From NCBI RefSeq assembly GCF_001613005.1, contig NZ_BDBN01000058.1, forward strand, positions 1 through 64,000: 64,000 nt of DNA. The letters run 5' to 3'. This DNA comes from Nocardia nova NBRC 15556 (GTDB lineage Bacteria > Actinomycetota > Actinomycetes > Mycobacteriales > Mycobacteriaceae). Of this stretch, positions 9,067 to 16,124 are shown one piece after another. The translations under genes were made by a program, and so were the position numbers. Below the pieces are notes generated by a model. It worked only from the letters and a program-made list of their open reading frames with translations. It was not told the origin of the DNA and ran no database searches. How positions within the stretch are numbered: the first letter of the stretch is position 1; every line of letters starts with the position of its first letter.

Positions 9067-9315
9067 TCAGAAGATGAAGCCGGCGACGAGGCCGATCAGC
9101 GCGAGGGCCTCGGTGAACGCGATACCCAGGAACATGTTGGTCCGGATGGTGCCCTGCAGCTCAGGCTGACGGGCGATGCCCTCGATCGCCTTACCGACGA
9201 CGATGCCGACGCCGACACCCGGGCCGATCGCGGCCAGACCGTAACCGATAGCGCCGTAGCCCTTGACCCGATCCGAGGTCTGGGCGAGTTCGGCGGCCAC
9301 GTAGGAGAGGCTCAT
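9067..9315 (-). CDS. atpE: F1Fo ATP synthase subunit c
   Basis: Proteolipid of the proton-driven ring. It has 82 aa and two membrane helices joined by the polar loop RQPELQG (residues 49-55). The proton-carrying carboxylate is Glu69 in FTEALALIG. The first helix has the glycine repeat GPGVGVGIVVG (31-41) that packs the ring. This helix differs from the mycobacterial c subunit, so residues around the diarylquinoline pocket should be compared before assuming drug sensitivity. It lies 70 nt after atpB. Confidence 0.97.
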   Translation of the reverse strand: MSLSYVAAELAQTSDRVKGYGAIGYGLAAIGPGVGVGIVVGKAIEGIARQPELQGTIRTNMFLGIAFTEALALIGLVAGFIF

Positions 9316-9385
9316 GAGATTTCTTTCCCTTTCTGTTGCCCACCCACCCGGCGGCCGGTGGGGCAGTTCTTGTGCGGTCGTGCGG

Positions 9386-10162
9386 TCAGTGCGAGTCGGC
9401 GTGCTGCGCGAGGCCGATGTAGACGGCCGTCAGGAGCGCGAACACGTAGGCCTGCAGGAAGATCACCAGAAGTTCGAACAGGGTGAATCCGAATCCCGCG
9501 AGCAAGGAGAACGGCGAGAAGATCTTCATCCACGAAGCGGCGTCGAAGAGGAAGAACTGGGTGGCGCTGAAGAACAGCACCAGCATGATGTGACCGGACA
9601 GCATGTTGGCCATGAGTCGGACGGTCAGCGTGAACGGACGCAGGATGAAGGTCGAGATGAACTCGATCGGAATCAGCAGCACGTGCAGCGCGACCGGAAC
9701 ATTCGGCACGACGATGGACGAGCGCATGTATTTCCAGAAGCCGTACTTGCGGATACCCACGTAGTTGAAGGCGATATAGGCGATGACCGCCAGCACCAAC
9801 GGCATACCGACGCGTGCGTTCGAGGAGATGTTCAAGAACGGGATGACGCTGGAGAAGTTCAGGAACAGCACCGTGAAGAAGATCGTGGCGATCAACGGGA
9901 AATACCGGCGGCCACTTTCCTTGCCGAGCACCTCTTCGCAGATCTGCTCCCGAACGAACAGCAGACCGATTTCCGCGGCGTTCTGCAGTCCGCGCGGCAC
10001 CAGGCGCGGGCTCCGGAATGCGAGCAACATGACCGCGACCAGGACTGCCGCCATGATGATGCGAATGAGCATCAAACGGTCGAGCTCGAAAGGCGTCCCC
10101 TCGAACAGCACAGCCGGAGGGAAGAAGTCTTGCAGCGAAGGCGCGTGGAACTCGCCCGCCAA
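9386..10162 (-). CDS. atpB: F1Fo ATP synthase subunit a
   Basis: Stator of the proton channel. It has 258 aa and about six membrane helices. The essential arginine is in RPFTLTVRLMANMLSGH, and the last helix has LLVIFLQAYVFALLTAVYIG. The first in-frame standard start is TTG 10162, which lacks a good ribosome binding site. A CTG at 10177, six nt after GGAG, would give MSVTTLAGEF and looks better placed. Confidence 0.96.
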   Translation of the reverse strand: MAGEFHAPSLQDFFPPAVLFEGTPFELDRLMLIRIIMAAVLVAVMLLAFRSPRLVPRGLQNAAEIGLLFVREQICEEVLGKESGRRYFPLIATIFFTVLFLNFSSVIPFLNISSNARVGMPLVLAVIAYIAFNYVGIRKYGFWKYMRSSIVVPNVPVALHVLLIPIEFISTFILRPFTLTVRLMANMLSGHIMLVLFFSATQFFLFDAASWMKIFSPFSLLAGFGFTLFELLVIFLQAYVFALLTAVYIGLAQHADSH

Positions 10163-10177
10163 AGTGGTGACGCTCAG

Positions 10178-10481
10178 CGTTCTCTCCCGTGTTCGGGCCG
10201 CGAGACATGTTCCATCTCGCGGTTCGATCGGACATTGACGATCAGGTGGGTCGACTCAGGTCGGCTCGAAGTTCGTCAGCAGCTGCGCGGGAAGTCCCGC
10301 CGTGGCGTCTGTACGTCGGCGACATCGTCGACGGTGCAGGGCCGGATCTTCTCACCGAAGGACCGGCACGGCAGCAAGCATAACCTCTCGCACCGGCGAC
10401 GATGCGGTCGGCCCCGTTGGTTCGGATGCTTACGGTAAAGAGTTTACCAAGGTATCTACGACAACGTGTAGGGGGTCTTGT
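10178..10481 (-). promoter_or_regulatory. Upstream region of atpBEFHAGDC
   Basis: 304 nt between atpI and atpB with no ORF I can support. On the minus strand there is a perfect inverted repeat GGTAAA-CTC-TTTACC (10448-10434) and a TATGCT box (10382-10377) about 200 nt before the atpB start. Either could belong to an operon promoter or operator, but no -35 box of the right spacing accompanies TATGCT. The length suggests that the core subunits have their own promoter besides read-through from atpI. Confidence 0.35.
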
Positions 10482-10934
10482 TCACACGTTCGAACGATCT
10501 TGGTCGGCGGAGCCCGCGGGCGGGTCGATCACCGGAACACGTTGGCGCAGAAGCCCGTACGTCTCGGCTCCGAGAACAATCAGCAACGCGCCCACGACGG
10601 TCAGGAAGAGGGTGCCGGGGCTGTAGAAATCGAACTGGTGCAAGATCGCGACCACGATCATCACGACCAGTATTTTGCCGATCCAGCTCGCCAGCATCAC
10701 CATGCCCTGAATGCCGGAATCCAATTTCGCACTGAACAGCACGAGCGCGGCCGTGGTGAGAATGAAGAAACCACCGATCGCGGATCCGATGAGCGCGCCC
10801 CAGAAACCGGCCCAGCCCGCGACGACCGAGCCGGCGACGACCGAAACCACCACCAGCACGCACAATCCGGCGATGCCGTAACGCAGCGCTGCTCGTAGTG
10901 GCGCGTCGGGGTGCAATTCGGGTGCCGTGCTCAC
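10482..10934 (-). CDS. atpI: AtpI-like small membrane protein (ATP synthase protein I)
   Basis: A 150 aa protein with four membrane segments (about residues 20-42, 46-68, 78-100 and 108-128) and a hydrophilic C-terminal tail. Position directly before atpB and topology match AtpI, a chaperone-like factor for c-ring assembly in other bacteria. The sequence is poorly conserved, so the name rests on context and topology. It lies 22 nt after wecA. Confidence 0.8.
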   Translation of the reverse strand: MSTAPELHPDAPLRAALRYGIAGLCVLVVVSVVAGSVVAGWAGFWGALIGSAIGGFFILTTAALVLFSAKLDSGIQGMVMLASWIGKILVVMIVVAILHQFDFYSPGTLFLTVVGALLIVLGAETYGLLRQRVPVIDPPAGSADQDRSNV

Positions 10935-10956
10935 GTCGAGCCACTTTACCCGTTCC

Positions 10957-12108
10957 TTACTTGCGGCGACCGCGGAGCCCGACCACTTCGCGCAGCGATG
11001 GGACGGCCGTCACAACCAAGGCGAAAACCAAACCCGCCGCGAACAGCAGAACCACCACGCGACGGTCCATCAAAGAGGTTCCGACGGCCGCGAATGCGAG
11101 CACGCCGACCCACAGATAGATCAACAACACCACGCGTCGGTGCGAATGGCCGATCTGCAACAAACGGTGATGCAAATGCATTTTGTCGGGAGTGGAGAAA
11201 CTCACACCCGCGCGCACGCGACGCACGATTGCCAGCACCAGATCCAATACCGGAATGAACATCACCGCTCCCACCAGCAACAGCGGTGACAGCAGACCCA
11301 CGATGTCGCGCGGCCCGTATCCGGTGAGCGGAATTCGGCCGGACGCGCCGGTCGACACGGCGGCGAGCATCAAACCGATCAACATCGATCCGGAATCGCC
11401 CATGAATATTCGCGCCGGGTGGAAATTGTGTGGCAGAAATCCCAGACATCCGCCCGCCAGCGCCGCGGCCAGCAGGGCCGGCGGATAGCCGTCGGTGGCA
11501 CCGCCCTGCTGGTAGAGCAAACCCACGGTGAACACGAAGACCGCCGCCGCGGCGATCAGCCCCAGCCCGGCCGCGAGACCGTCGAGGCCGTCCACGAAGT
11601 TCATCGCGTTGATCATGGTGACGGTGATGGCCACCGTGACCACCCAGCCCTGCAGCTGGTCGAGCACGACCGTGGTGTTGCTGAACGGGTTGTAGATGGC
11701 CACCCAGCTCAGGCCCATTACGGCCATCGCCCCGGCGGCCGAGATCTGGCCCACGAACTTCGTCAGCGCGTCCAGGCCCCAGCGGTCGTCGACGATGCCG
11801 ACCAGGACGATCAGCGTGCCCGCGACCAGCACGGCCGGAATGTCGCGCGGGTAGTCGAAACCGCGGCGCAGCGCCGGCAGCTGGTGGGCGAACAGCACCG
11901 CGGCCAGTACGCCCAGATAGATGCCGACCCCGCCCATGCGGGGAATCGGCTCGAGATGCACATCACGATCACGTGGCACCGCGATGGCGCCGAAACCGAT
12001 GGCCAGCACCCGAATTCCGCCGGTGGACAACATCGTCACCACCGCGGACACGAGCAGCACCAGAAGCAGCTCGCGCAGCGGGACGACCGCACCCTGACTG
12101 AAAACCAT
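10957..12108 (-). CDS. wecA: Undecaprenyl/decaprenyl-phosphate N-acetylglucosaminyl-1-phosphate transferase
   Basis: Moves GlcNAc-1-phosphate from UDP-GlcNAc to decaprenyl phosphate, starting the linker between arabinogalactan and peptidoglycan in mycolata. It has 383 aa and about eleven membrane helices. The cytoplasmic motifs of the MraY/WecA family are all present: PRMGGVGIYLG, VDDRWGLD (Mg-binding DD), NAMNFVDGLDGLAAG, FMGDSGSML, and the KMHLHHRLLQIGHSHR histidine cluster. M. tuberculosis Rv1302 occupies the same place upstream of the atp operon. Confidence 0.95.
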   Translation of the reverse strand: MVFSQGAVVPLRELLLVLLVSAVVTMLSTGGIRVLAIGFGAIAVPRDRDVHLEPIPRMGGVGIYLGVLAAVLFAHQLPALRRGFDYPRDIPAVLVAGTLIVLVGIVDDRWGLDALTKFVGQISAAGAMAVMGLSWVAIYNPFSNTTVVLDQLQGWVVTVAITVTMINAMNFVDGLDGLAAGLGLIAAAAVFVFTVGLLYQQGGATDGYPPALLAAALAGGCLGFLPHNFHPARIFMGDSGSMLIGLMLAAVSTGASGRIPLTGYGPRDIVGLLSPLLLVGAVMFIPVLDLVLAIVRRVRAGVSFSTPDKMHLHHRLLQIGHSHRRVVLLIYLWVGVLAFAAVGTSLMDRRVVVLLFAAGLVFALVVTAVPSLREVVGLRGRRK

Positions 12109-12119
12109 CTACCGGGCCG

Positions 12120-12785
12120 TCAGCGGGTGGTCTCGGGCGAGAGTTCGTCCGGCGCCATGCCCAGCACCTCGGCGACCTGCGCGACGGTCACCGCGCCGGC
12201 CCGCAGCACCCGCGGGCGGTCGCCGGTCAGGTCCACGATCGTGGAGGGCACGCCGTGTTCGGCCGGGCCGCCGTCGAGGTAGACGCCGACCTGGTTCCCG
12301 AGCTGGTGTCGCGCCTCGGTGACCGTCGTGGCGGGCGGCTGCCCGGAGACGTTCGCGCTCGATACGGCCATCGGGCCGACCTCGCGCAGCAGTTCCAGCG
12401 CGATCGGGTGCAGCGGCATGCGCAACATCACCGTGCCCCGGGCGTCGCCGAGATCCCAGGCCAGCGAGGGCGCCTGCTGCACGACCAGGCTCAGCCCGCC
12501 CGGCCAGAAGGCACGGATCAGATCCCGTGCCTGCGGCTGCACGGAGAAGACGAGTCCGTCGATGGTGTTCCACGAGCCCACCAGCACCGGCACGGGCATG
12601 TCGCGCCCGCGCCGCTTGGCCGCCAGCAGACCGGCCACAGCCGTGGAATCGAACGCGTCCGCGGCGATTCCGTAGACCGTATCGGTAGGGATGACGGCCA
12701 GCCGTCCGGATTTCAAGGTGGTCCGCGCGGCGGTCAATCCGGCGGCACGAGAATCGGGATCGGAGCAGTCGTAGACGGTACTCAC
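12120..12785 (-). CDS. sua5: L-threonylcarbamoyladenylate synthase (Sua5/YwlC/YrdC)
   Basis: Makes threonylcarbamoyl-AMP from threonine, bicarbonate and ATP for the t6A37 modification of ANN-decoding tRNAs. It has 221 aa and a single YrdC domain; the separate SUA5 C-terminal domain is absent. Conserved pieces are the basic strand LAVIPTDTVYGIAADA, the LSLVVQQ segment and VSSANVSGQPP. The start is the GTG at 12785, which has no ribosome binding site but sits 7 nt after TAGACT, suggesting a leaderless mRNA. It is 11 nt before wecA. Confidence 0.93.
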   Translation of the reverse strand: MSTVYDCSDPDSRAAGLTAARTTLKSGRLAVIPTDTVYGIAADAFDSTAVAGLLAAKRRGRDMPVPVLVGSWNTIDGLVFSVQPQARDLIRAFWPGGLSLVVQQAPSLAWDLGDARGTVMLRMPLHPIALELLREVGPMAVSSANVSGQPPATTVTEARHQLGNQVGVYLDGGPAEHGVPSTIVDLTGDRPRVLRAGAVTVAQVAEVLGMAPDELSPETTR

Positions 12786-12792
12786 GGCGGTG

Positions 12793-12798
12793 AGTCTA
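12793..12798 (-). promoter_or_regulatory. -10 box for a leaderless sua5 transcript
   Basis: On the minus strand TAGACT (TANNNT) is separated by 7 nt from the GTG start of sua5, with no matching -35 hexamer and no Shine-Dalgarno. This geometry is the known signature of leaderless transcription in actinobacteria. Confidence 0.5.
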
Positions 12799-12856
12799 TT
12801 GAATGTGTCTCACGGCACGTTGCCCGGCTTCGCGCAAATTCTCGGCAATCCGTGCG

Positions 12857-13759
12857 TCAGCGAGTGCGACGCGCGGCGACGAAGCGCGGCCGGCCGGCCA
12901 GATCCGGATGTTCGACGATGTCGGAGAATCCGCCGTGCCCGGCGAACAACGCCGCGACTTGGGCACCGTGCGAGTCGTCGTGTTCGACGGCGGTCACGCC
13001 CTCGGGCCGCAGCAGCCGCGCGATGGTGGCGACCATCGGGGCGATCACCTCGAGTCCGTCCGGGCCGCCGAACAGCGCGAGATGCGGATCGTGTTCGGCC
13101 ACTTCGGGATCCAGCCGCCCGCCGGTGGGGATGTAGGGCGGGTTGGCGACCACGACGTCGACGCGGCCGTTCAGCTCGGCCAGCACGTGCGCGTCGGTGA
13201 CATCGCCGGCGTGCAGAACGATCGGCGTATCTCCCTGCGCTACTTGCCGTTCGGCGTTGCGCTGCGTCCATTGCCTTGCGGTGGCGTCGATTTCGACCGC
13301 GTGCACCTCGGCGTCGGGACGGGCGTTGGCGATCGCCAGGGCCAGCGCGCCCGATCCGGTGCACAGGTCGACGACGATCGGGGGGTGCCCGTGGCCGGCG
13401 GCCTCGAGCTGGGCCAGCGCCCACGCGAAGATCAGCTCGGTCTCCGGTCGCGGAATGAAGACGCCGGGGCCCACCGCCAGATCCACCTCGCCCATGGAGG
13501 CGGCGCCGGTCAGATGCTGCAGCGGCACCCGCTCGGCCCGGCGAGCCACCAGTTTGTGGAACCGTTCGAGCTGTTCCGGTGTGACCATCGGAATCAGCGC
13601 CAGGCGCGAACGCTCGACCTCGAGGACGAAAGCGGCCAGGAATTCCGCGTCGATCTGCGGGCTGTGCACCCCGGCCGCCGCGAGCGTGCGGGCCGCGTCG
13701 AGGATCGCGGGTCGCAGCGGCAGCCGGTGCTTGCCCGCCTCACCCGGGTCCGGCATCAT
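12857..13759 (-). CDS. prmC: Release factor glutamine methyltransferase PrmC
   Basis: SAM-dependent N5-methylation of the GGQ glutamine of peptide release factors, including the RF1 encoded immediately upstream. It has 300 aa: an N-terminal helical release-factor-binding domain and a Rossmann methyltransferase domain with VDLCTGSGALALAI (SAM loop) and the catalytic NPPYIPTG motif. Its ATG overlaps the prfA stop by 4 nt, so the enzyme is translationally coupled to its substrate. Confidence 0.95.
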   Translation of the reverse strand: MMPDPGEAGKHRLPLRPAILDAARTLAAAGVHSPQIDAEFLAAFVLEVERSRLALIPMVTPEQLERFHKLVARRAERVPLQHLTGAASMGEVDLAVGPGVFIPRPETELIFAWALAQLEAAGHGHPPIVVDLCTGSGALALAIANARPDAEVHAVEIDATARQWTQRNAERQVAQGDTPIVLHAGDVTDAHVLAELNGRVDVVVANPPYIPTGGRLDPEVAEHDPHLALFGGPDGLEVIAPMVATIARLLRPEGVTAVEHDDSHGAQVAALFAGHGGFSDIVEHPDLAGRPRFVAARRTR

Positions 13760-14838
13760 TCCGCCGCGAGCCGGGCGGTGCGATCGGCTTCGCCCAGAGC
13801 GTCCAGCAGCGCGTCCAGTTCGCCGTCCAGCACCGAATCCAGATTGTGGGCCTTGAAGCCGATGCGGTGGTCGGTGATGCGGTTCTCGGGGAAGTTGTAG
13901 GTGCGGATGCGCTCGGAGCGGTCGACCGTGCGGATCTGTGAGGCACGGCCCGCGGCCGCGTCGGCCTCGGCCTGTTCCTCGGCCAGGCTCTGCAACCGCG
14001 CCGAGAGGACCTGCATCGCGCGGATCTTGTTCTGCAGCTGCGAACGCTCGTTCTGGCAGGTCACGACGATCCCGGTGGGCAGGTGCGTGATGCGGACCGC
14101 GGAGTCGGTGGTGTTGACGCCCTGGCCGCCCTTACCGGAGGAGCGGTAGACGTCGATGCGCAGATCGGATTCGTCGATCTGGACCTGTTCGACCTCGTCG
14201 GGTTCGGGGTAGATCAGCACGCCGGCCGCCGAGGTGTGGATGCGCCCCTGCGATTCGGTGACCGGCACGCGCTGCACGCGATGGACCCCGCCCTCGAACT
14301 TCAGCCGGGACCAGACGCCGTCGCGACTGGGCTCGCGGCTCTTGATCGACAGCGTCGCCTCCTTGTATCCGCCCAGGTCGGACACGTTGGCGTCGAGTAC
14401 TTCGACCTTCCAGCCGTGGCGTTCGGCGTAGCGGATGTACATGCGAGCCAGATCGGAGGCGAACAGGGCCGACTCCTCGCCGCCCTCCCCCGACTTCACC
14501 TCGAGCACGACATCGTCGGCATCGTGCGGATCGCGCGGGGCGAGCAGATCGGTGAGCGTCTTCTCCAGTTCCTCGACCTGGTGTTCGAGGCCGGGCACCT
14601 CGGCGGCGAAGGACGAGTCGTCGGCTGCCAGCTCCCGGGCCGCGGCCAGATCGTCGCGGGCCGCGGTGAGCTTGGTGTAGGTCGACATGATCGGCGCCAA
14701 TTCGGCGAACCGCTTACCGACGCGACGGGCCTCACCGGGATTGTTGTGCAGCGCCGGATCCGACAGCTGGGTTTCCAGGCCGGCGTGCTCGGCGAGAATG
14801 TCGTCGATGGCGGATGGGGCCGTGATCTTGTCGGCCAT
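13756..14838 (-). CDS. prfA: Peptide chain release factor 1
   Basis: Recognises UAA and UAG and triggers peptide release. It has 360 aa with the stop-codon tripeptide PVT in HRVQRVPVTESQGRIH, which is the RF1 PxT type and not the SPF of RF2, and the catalytic GGQ in SGKGGQGVNTTDSAVR. The start is the ATG at 14838. It follows the strong hairpin downstream of rpmE, so it needs either read-through or a promoter in the 46 nt left, and overlaps prmC by 4 nt. Confidence 0.97.
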   Translation of the reverse strand: MADKITAPSAIDDILAEHAGLETQLSDPALHNNPGEARRVGKRFAELAPIMSTYTKLTAARDDLAAARELAADDSSFAAEVPGLEHQVEELEKTLTDLLAPRDPHDADDVVLEVKSGEGGEESALFASDLARMYIRYAERHGWKVEVLDANVSDLGGYKEATLSIKSREPSRDGVWSRLKFEGGVHRVQRVPVTESQGRIHTSAAGVLIYPEPDEVEQVQIDESDLRIDVYRSSGKGGQGVNTTDSAVRITHLPTGIVVTCQNERSQLQNKIRAMQVLSARLQSLAEEQAEADAAAGRASQIRTVDRSERIRTYNFPENRITDHRIGFKAHNLDSVLDGELDALLDALGEADRTARLAAE

Positions 14839-14884
14839 GGCGGTTATGCCTCCTGCTGGGAGCTTTCGGTCACCTATAAACGCA

Positions 14885-14920
14885 CCAACGCCCGGCCTGC
14901 GAATGCAGGACGGGCGTTGG
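14885..14920 (-). terminator. Hairpin terminator after rpmE
   Basis: CCAACGCCCG pairs perfectly with CGGGCGTTGG, and inside it CCTGC-GAAT-GCAGG extends the stem past a single mismatch. It begins 8 nt after the rpmE stop and is followed on the minus strand by TGCGTTTATAG, a modest T-rich tail. Confidence 0.85.
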
Positions 14921-14928
14921 CGGGGCAG

Positions 14929-15165
14929 CTACTTGGCTTCCGAACCCTCGGCCTTCTTGGCGCGCTTGCCGTAGCGGGCCTCGAAGCGGGCGACGCGACC
15001 GCCGGTGTCGAGGATCTTCTGCTTGCCCGTGTAGAACGGGTGGCACTGCGAGCAGACCTCGACGGTGATGTGGCCCGACTCCTTGGTGCTGTGAGTCTGG
15101 AAGGTGTTGCCGCAACCGCAGACAACGGTGGTCGGCACGTATGCCGGGTGGATTCCTGCCTTCAT
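14929..15165 (-). CDS. rpmE: 50S ribosomal protein L31 (zinc-binding form)
   Basis: Large-subunit protein bridging to the small subunit. It has 78 aa from ATG 15165, preceded by GAGAGGA. The four zinc ligands of the C-plus form are present: Cys16 and Cys18 (VVCGCG), Cys38 and Cys41 (VCSQCHPFYTG). The longer frame to 15318 has no support. A zinc-free paralogue, usually under Zur, is not in this window. The C-terminus is lysine/glutamate-rich. Confidence 0.96.
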   Translation of the reverse strand: MKAGIHPAYVPTTVVCGCGNTFQTHSTKESGHITVEVCSQCHPFYTGKQKILDTGGRVARFEARYGKRAKKAEGSEAK

Positions 15166-15527
15166 GGGTGTCCTCTCGATCTGGCCCCGGGTCGCCCCGG
15201 CCCACGGCTGTATCTGCCGTGCTGCCGTGCTGGACGTGAACCGGAACCGACTAGGCGGGATGGTCTGCCGATCGCAGACGCACCGACGGTCCAGTATGCC
15301 AGAACCGCCGATACGCACTCACAACGCACCCCGCACCGGATTTGTTCCGGCATCGGCGCGCACCGGAAGGCCGCACACCCCAAGGAACTGACGGCACGCG
15401 AACTCGCGGTTCTCGAGCCACCCTGAAAACGAGTAGTCGGCTACTCGGGAATATGAACACCTTTGTTCGTAGATTCGTTGCAGGAAGAAGACCCATGGCA
15501 ATCGAGCCGACGATCCGAGGGACAGCA
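15166..15527. promoter_or_regulatory. Region upstream of rpmE, divergent to a small membrane ORF
   Basis: 362 nt. No ORF here has convincing coding character. A perfect dyad CGAGTAG-TCGG-CTACTCG stands at 15430-15447, about 80 nt before the proposed start of the plus-strand ORF and 265 nt before rpmE; it may be an operator or a small hairpin. The rpmE promoter must be within this stretch, but I only see a weak CATACT box. Confidence 0.35.
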
Positions 15528-16124
15528 GTGAATTTCCACACCGCGCGGGGGGCGAGTAGGAGATCGCGCGCCCCCGCCGTCGGCGAGCCCCGCCCCGGAG
15601 ACCGCCGCCTGGGAGATCGCACCATCCGCCCGGTGCCGGGCCACGAACATGCGAAGGAGATCGGCGCGGCGACCGTCTTGGCCACGCTGGGCGTACTCGT
15701 CGTCACCGGGTGGCTGACCGCCTCCGGCACCCCGCCCCGCGCGACCGTCGCGACGCCCGCCGGACCGGATCGGCCCTACGAATTCGCCGCGACCTCGGTC
15801 TCCACCGGGTCCATCACCGGCGTCACCGCCCTGATTCTGATCTGCCTGATCACCGGCGCCGCGGTGATCGGCCTGCTGTTCTATGCGCCGACCCCGCCAC
15901 ACGCCGACCGGCGACGCGATCATCGACGTGGACGGTTCGCGCAGACAGCAATGCGGCCCCGCCGAAGCGGGGCCGCATTATCGCGAGCCGAGCGGCACCT
16001 GCGGGTGCGCACCGGGCACGGAGAGATGTACTGCTCTCCTATTCGTCCAAGGCGCCCGGCGCGGTCTTCGAGACCGTCATCAGGAATTCGACGTTGCTCT
16101 TCGACTTCTTCAAACGGTCGATGA
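15528..16124 (+). CDS. Possible two-helix membrane protein running into the rho terminator
   Basis: The frame from GTG 15528 (GAGGGA five nt before it) encodes a basic N-terminus and two hydrophobic helices (TVLATLGVLVVTGWLTA and ITGVTALILICLITGAAVIGLLFYA). Third-position GC is high up to about 15900, as in a real gene, then falls. After that the frame passes through the rho terminator hairpin and 86 nt antisense to rho before its stop at 16124. Either the C-terminus is unconserved read-through, or there is a frameshift near 15900: the +1 frame continues as DAIIDVDGSRRQQ with good codon use. No family recognised. Confidence 0.4.
   Translation: MNFHTARGASRRSRAPAVGEPRPGDRRLGDRTIRPVPGHEHAKEIGAATVLATLGVLVVTGWLTASGTPPRATVATPAGPDRPYEFAATSVSTGSITGVTALILICLITGAAVIGLLFYAPTPPHADRRRDHRRGRFAQTAMRPRRSGAALSRAERHLRVRTGHGEMYCSPIRPRRPARSSRPSSGIRRCSSTSSNGR
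15950..15979 (-). terminator. Terminator of rho
   Basis: A perfect 13-bp inverted repeat AATGCGGCCCCGC / GCGGGGCCGCATT with a UUCG tetraloop when read on the minus strand, 59 nt after the rho stop. There is no long T tract, as is common for actinobacterial hairpin terminators. Confidence 0.85.

Noticed and set aside
14885..14920. Considered as an RNA regulatory element of prfA
   Set aside because: The hairpin lies 8 nt after the rpmE stop and has a short T-rich tail, so a terminator is the simpler reading.
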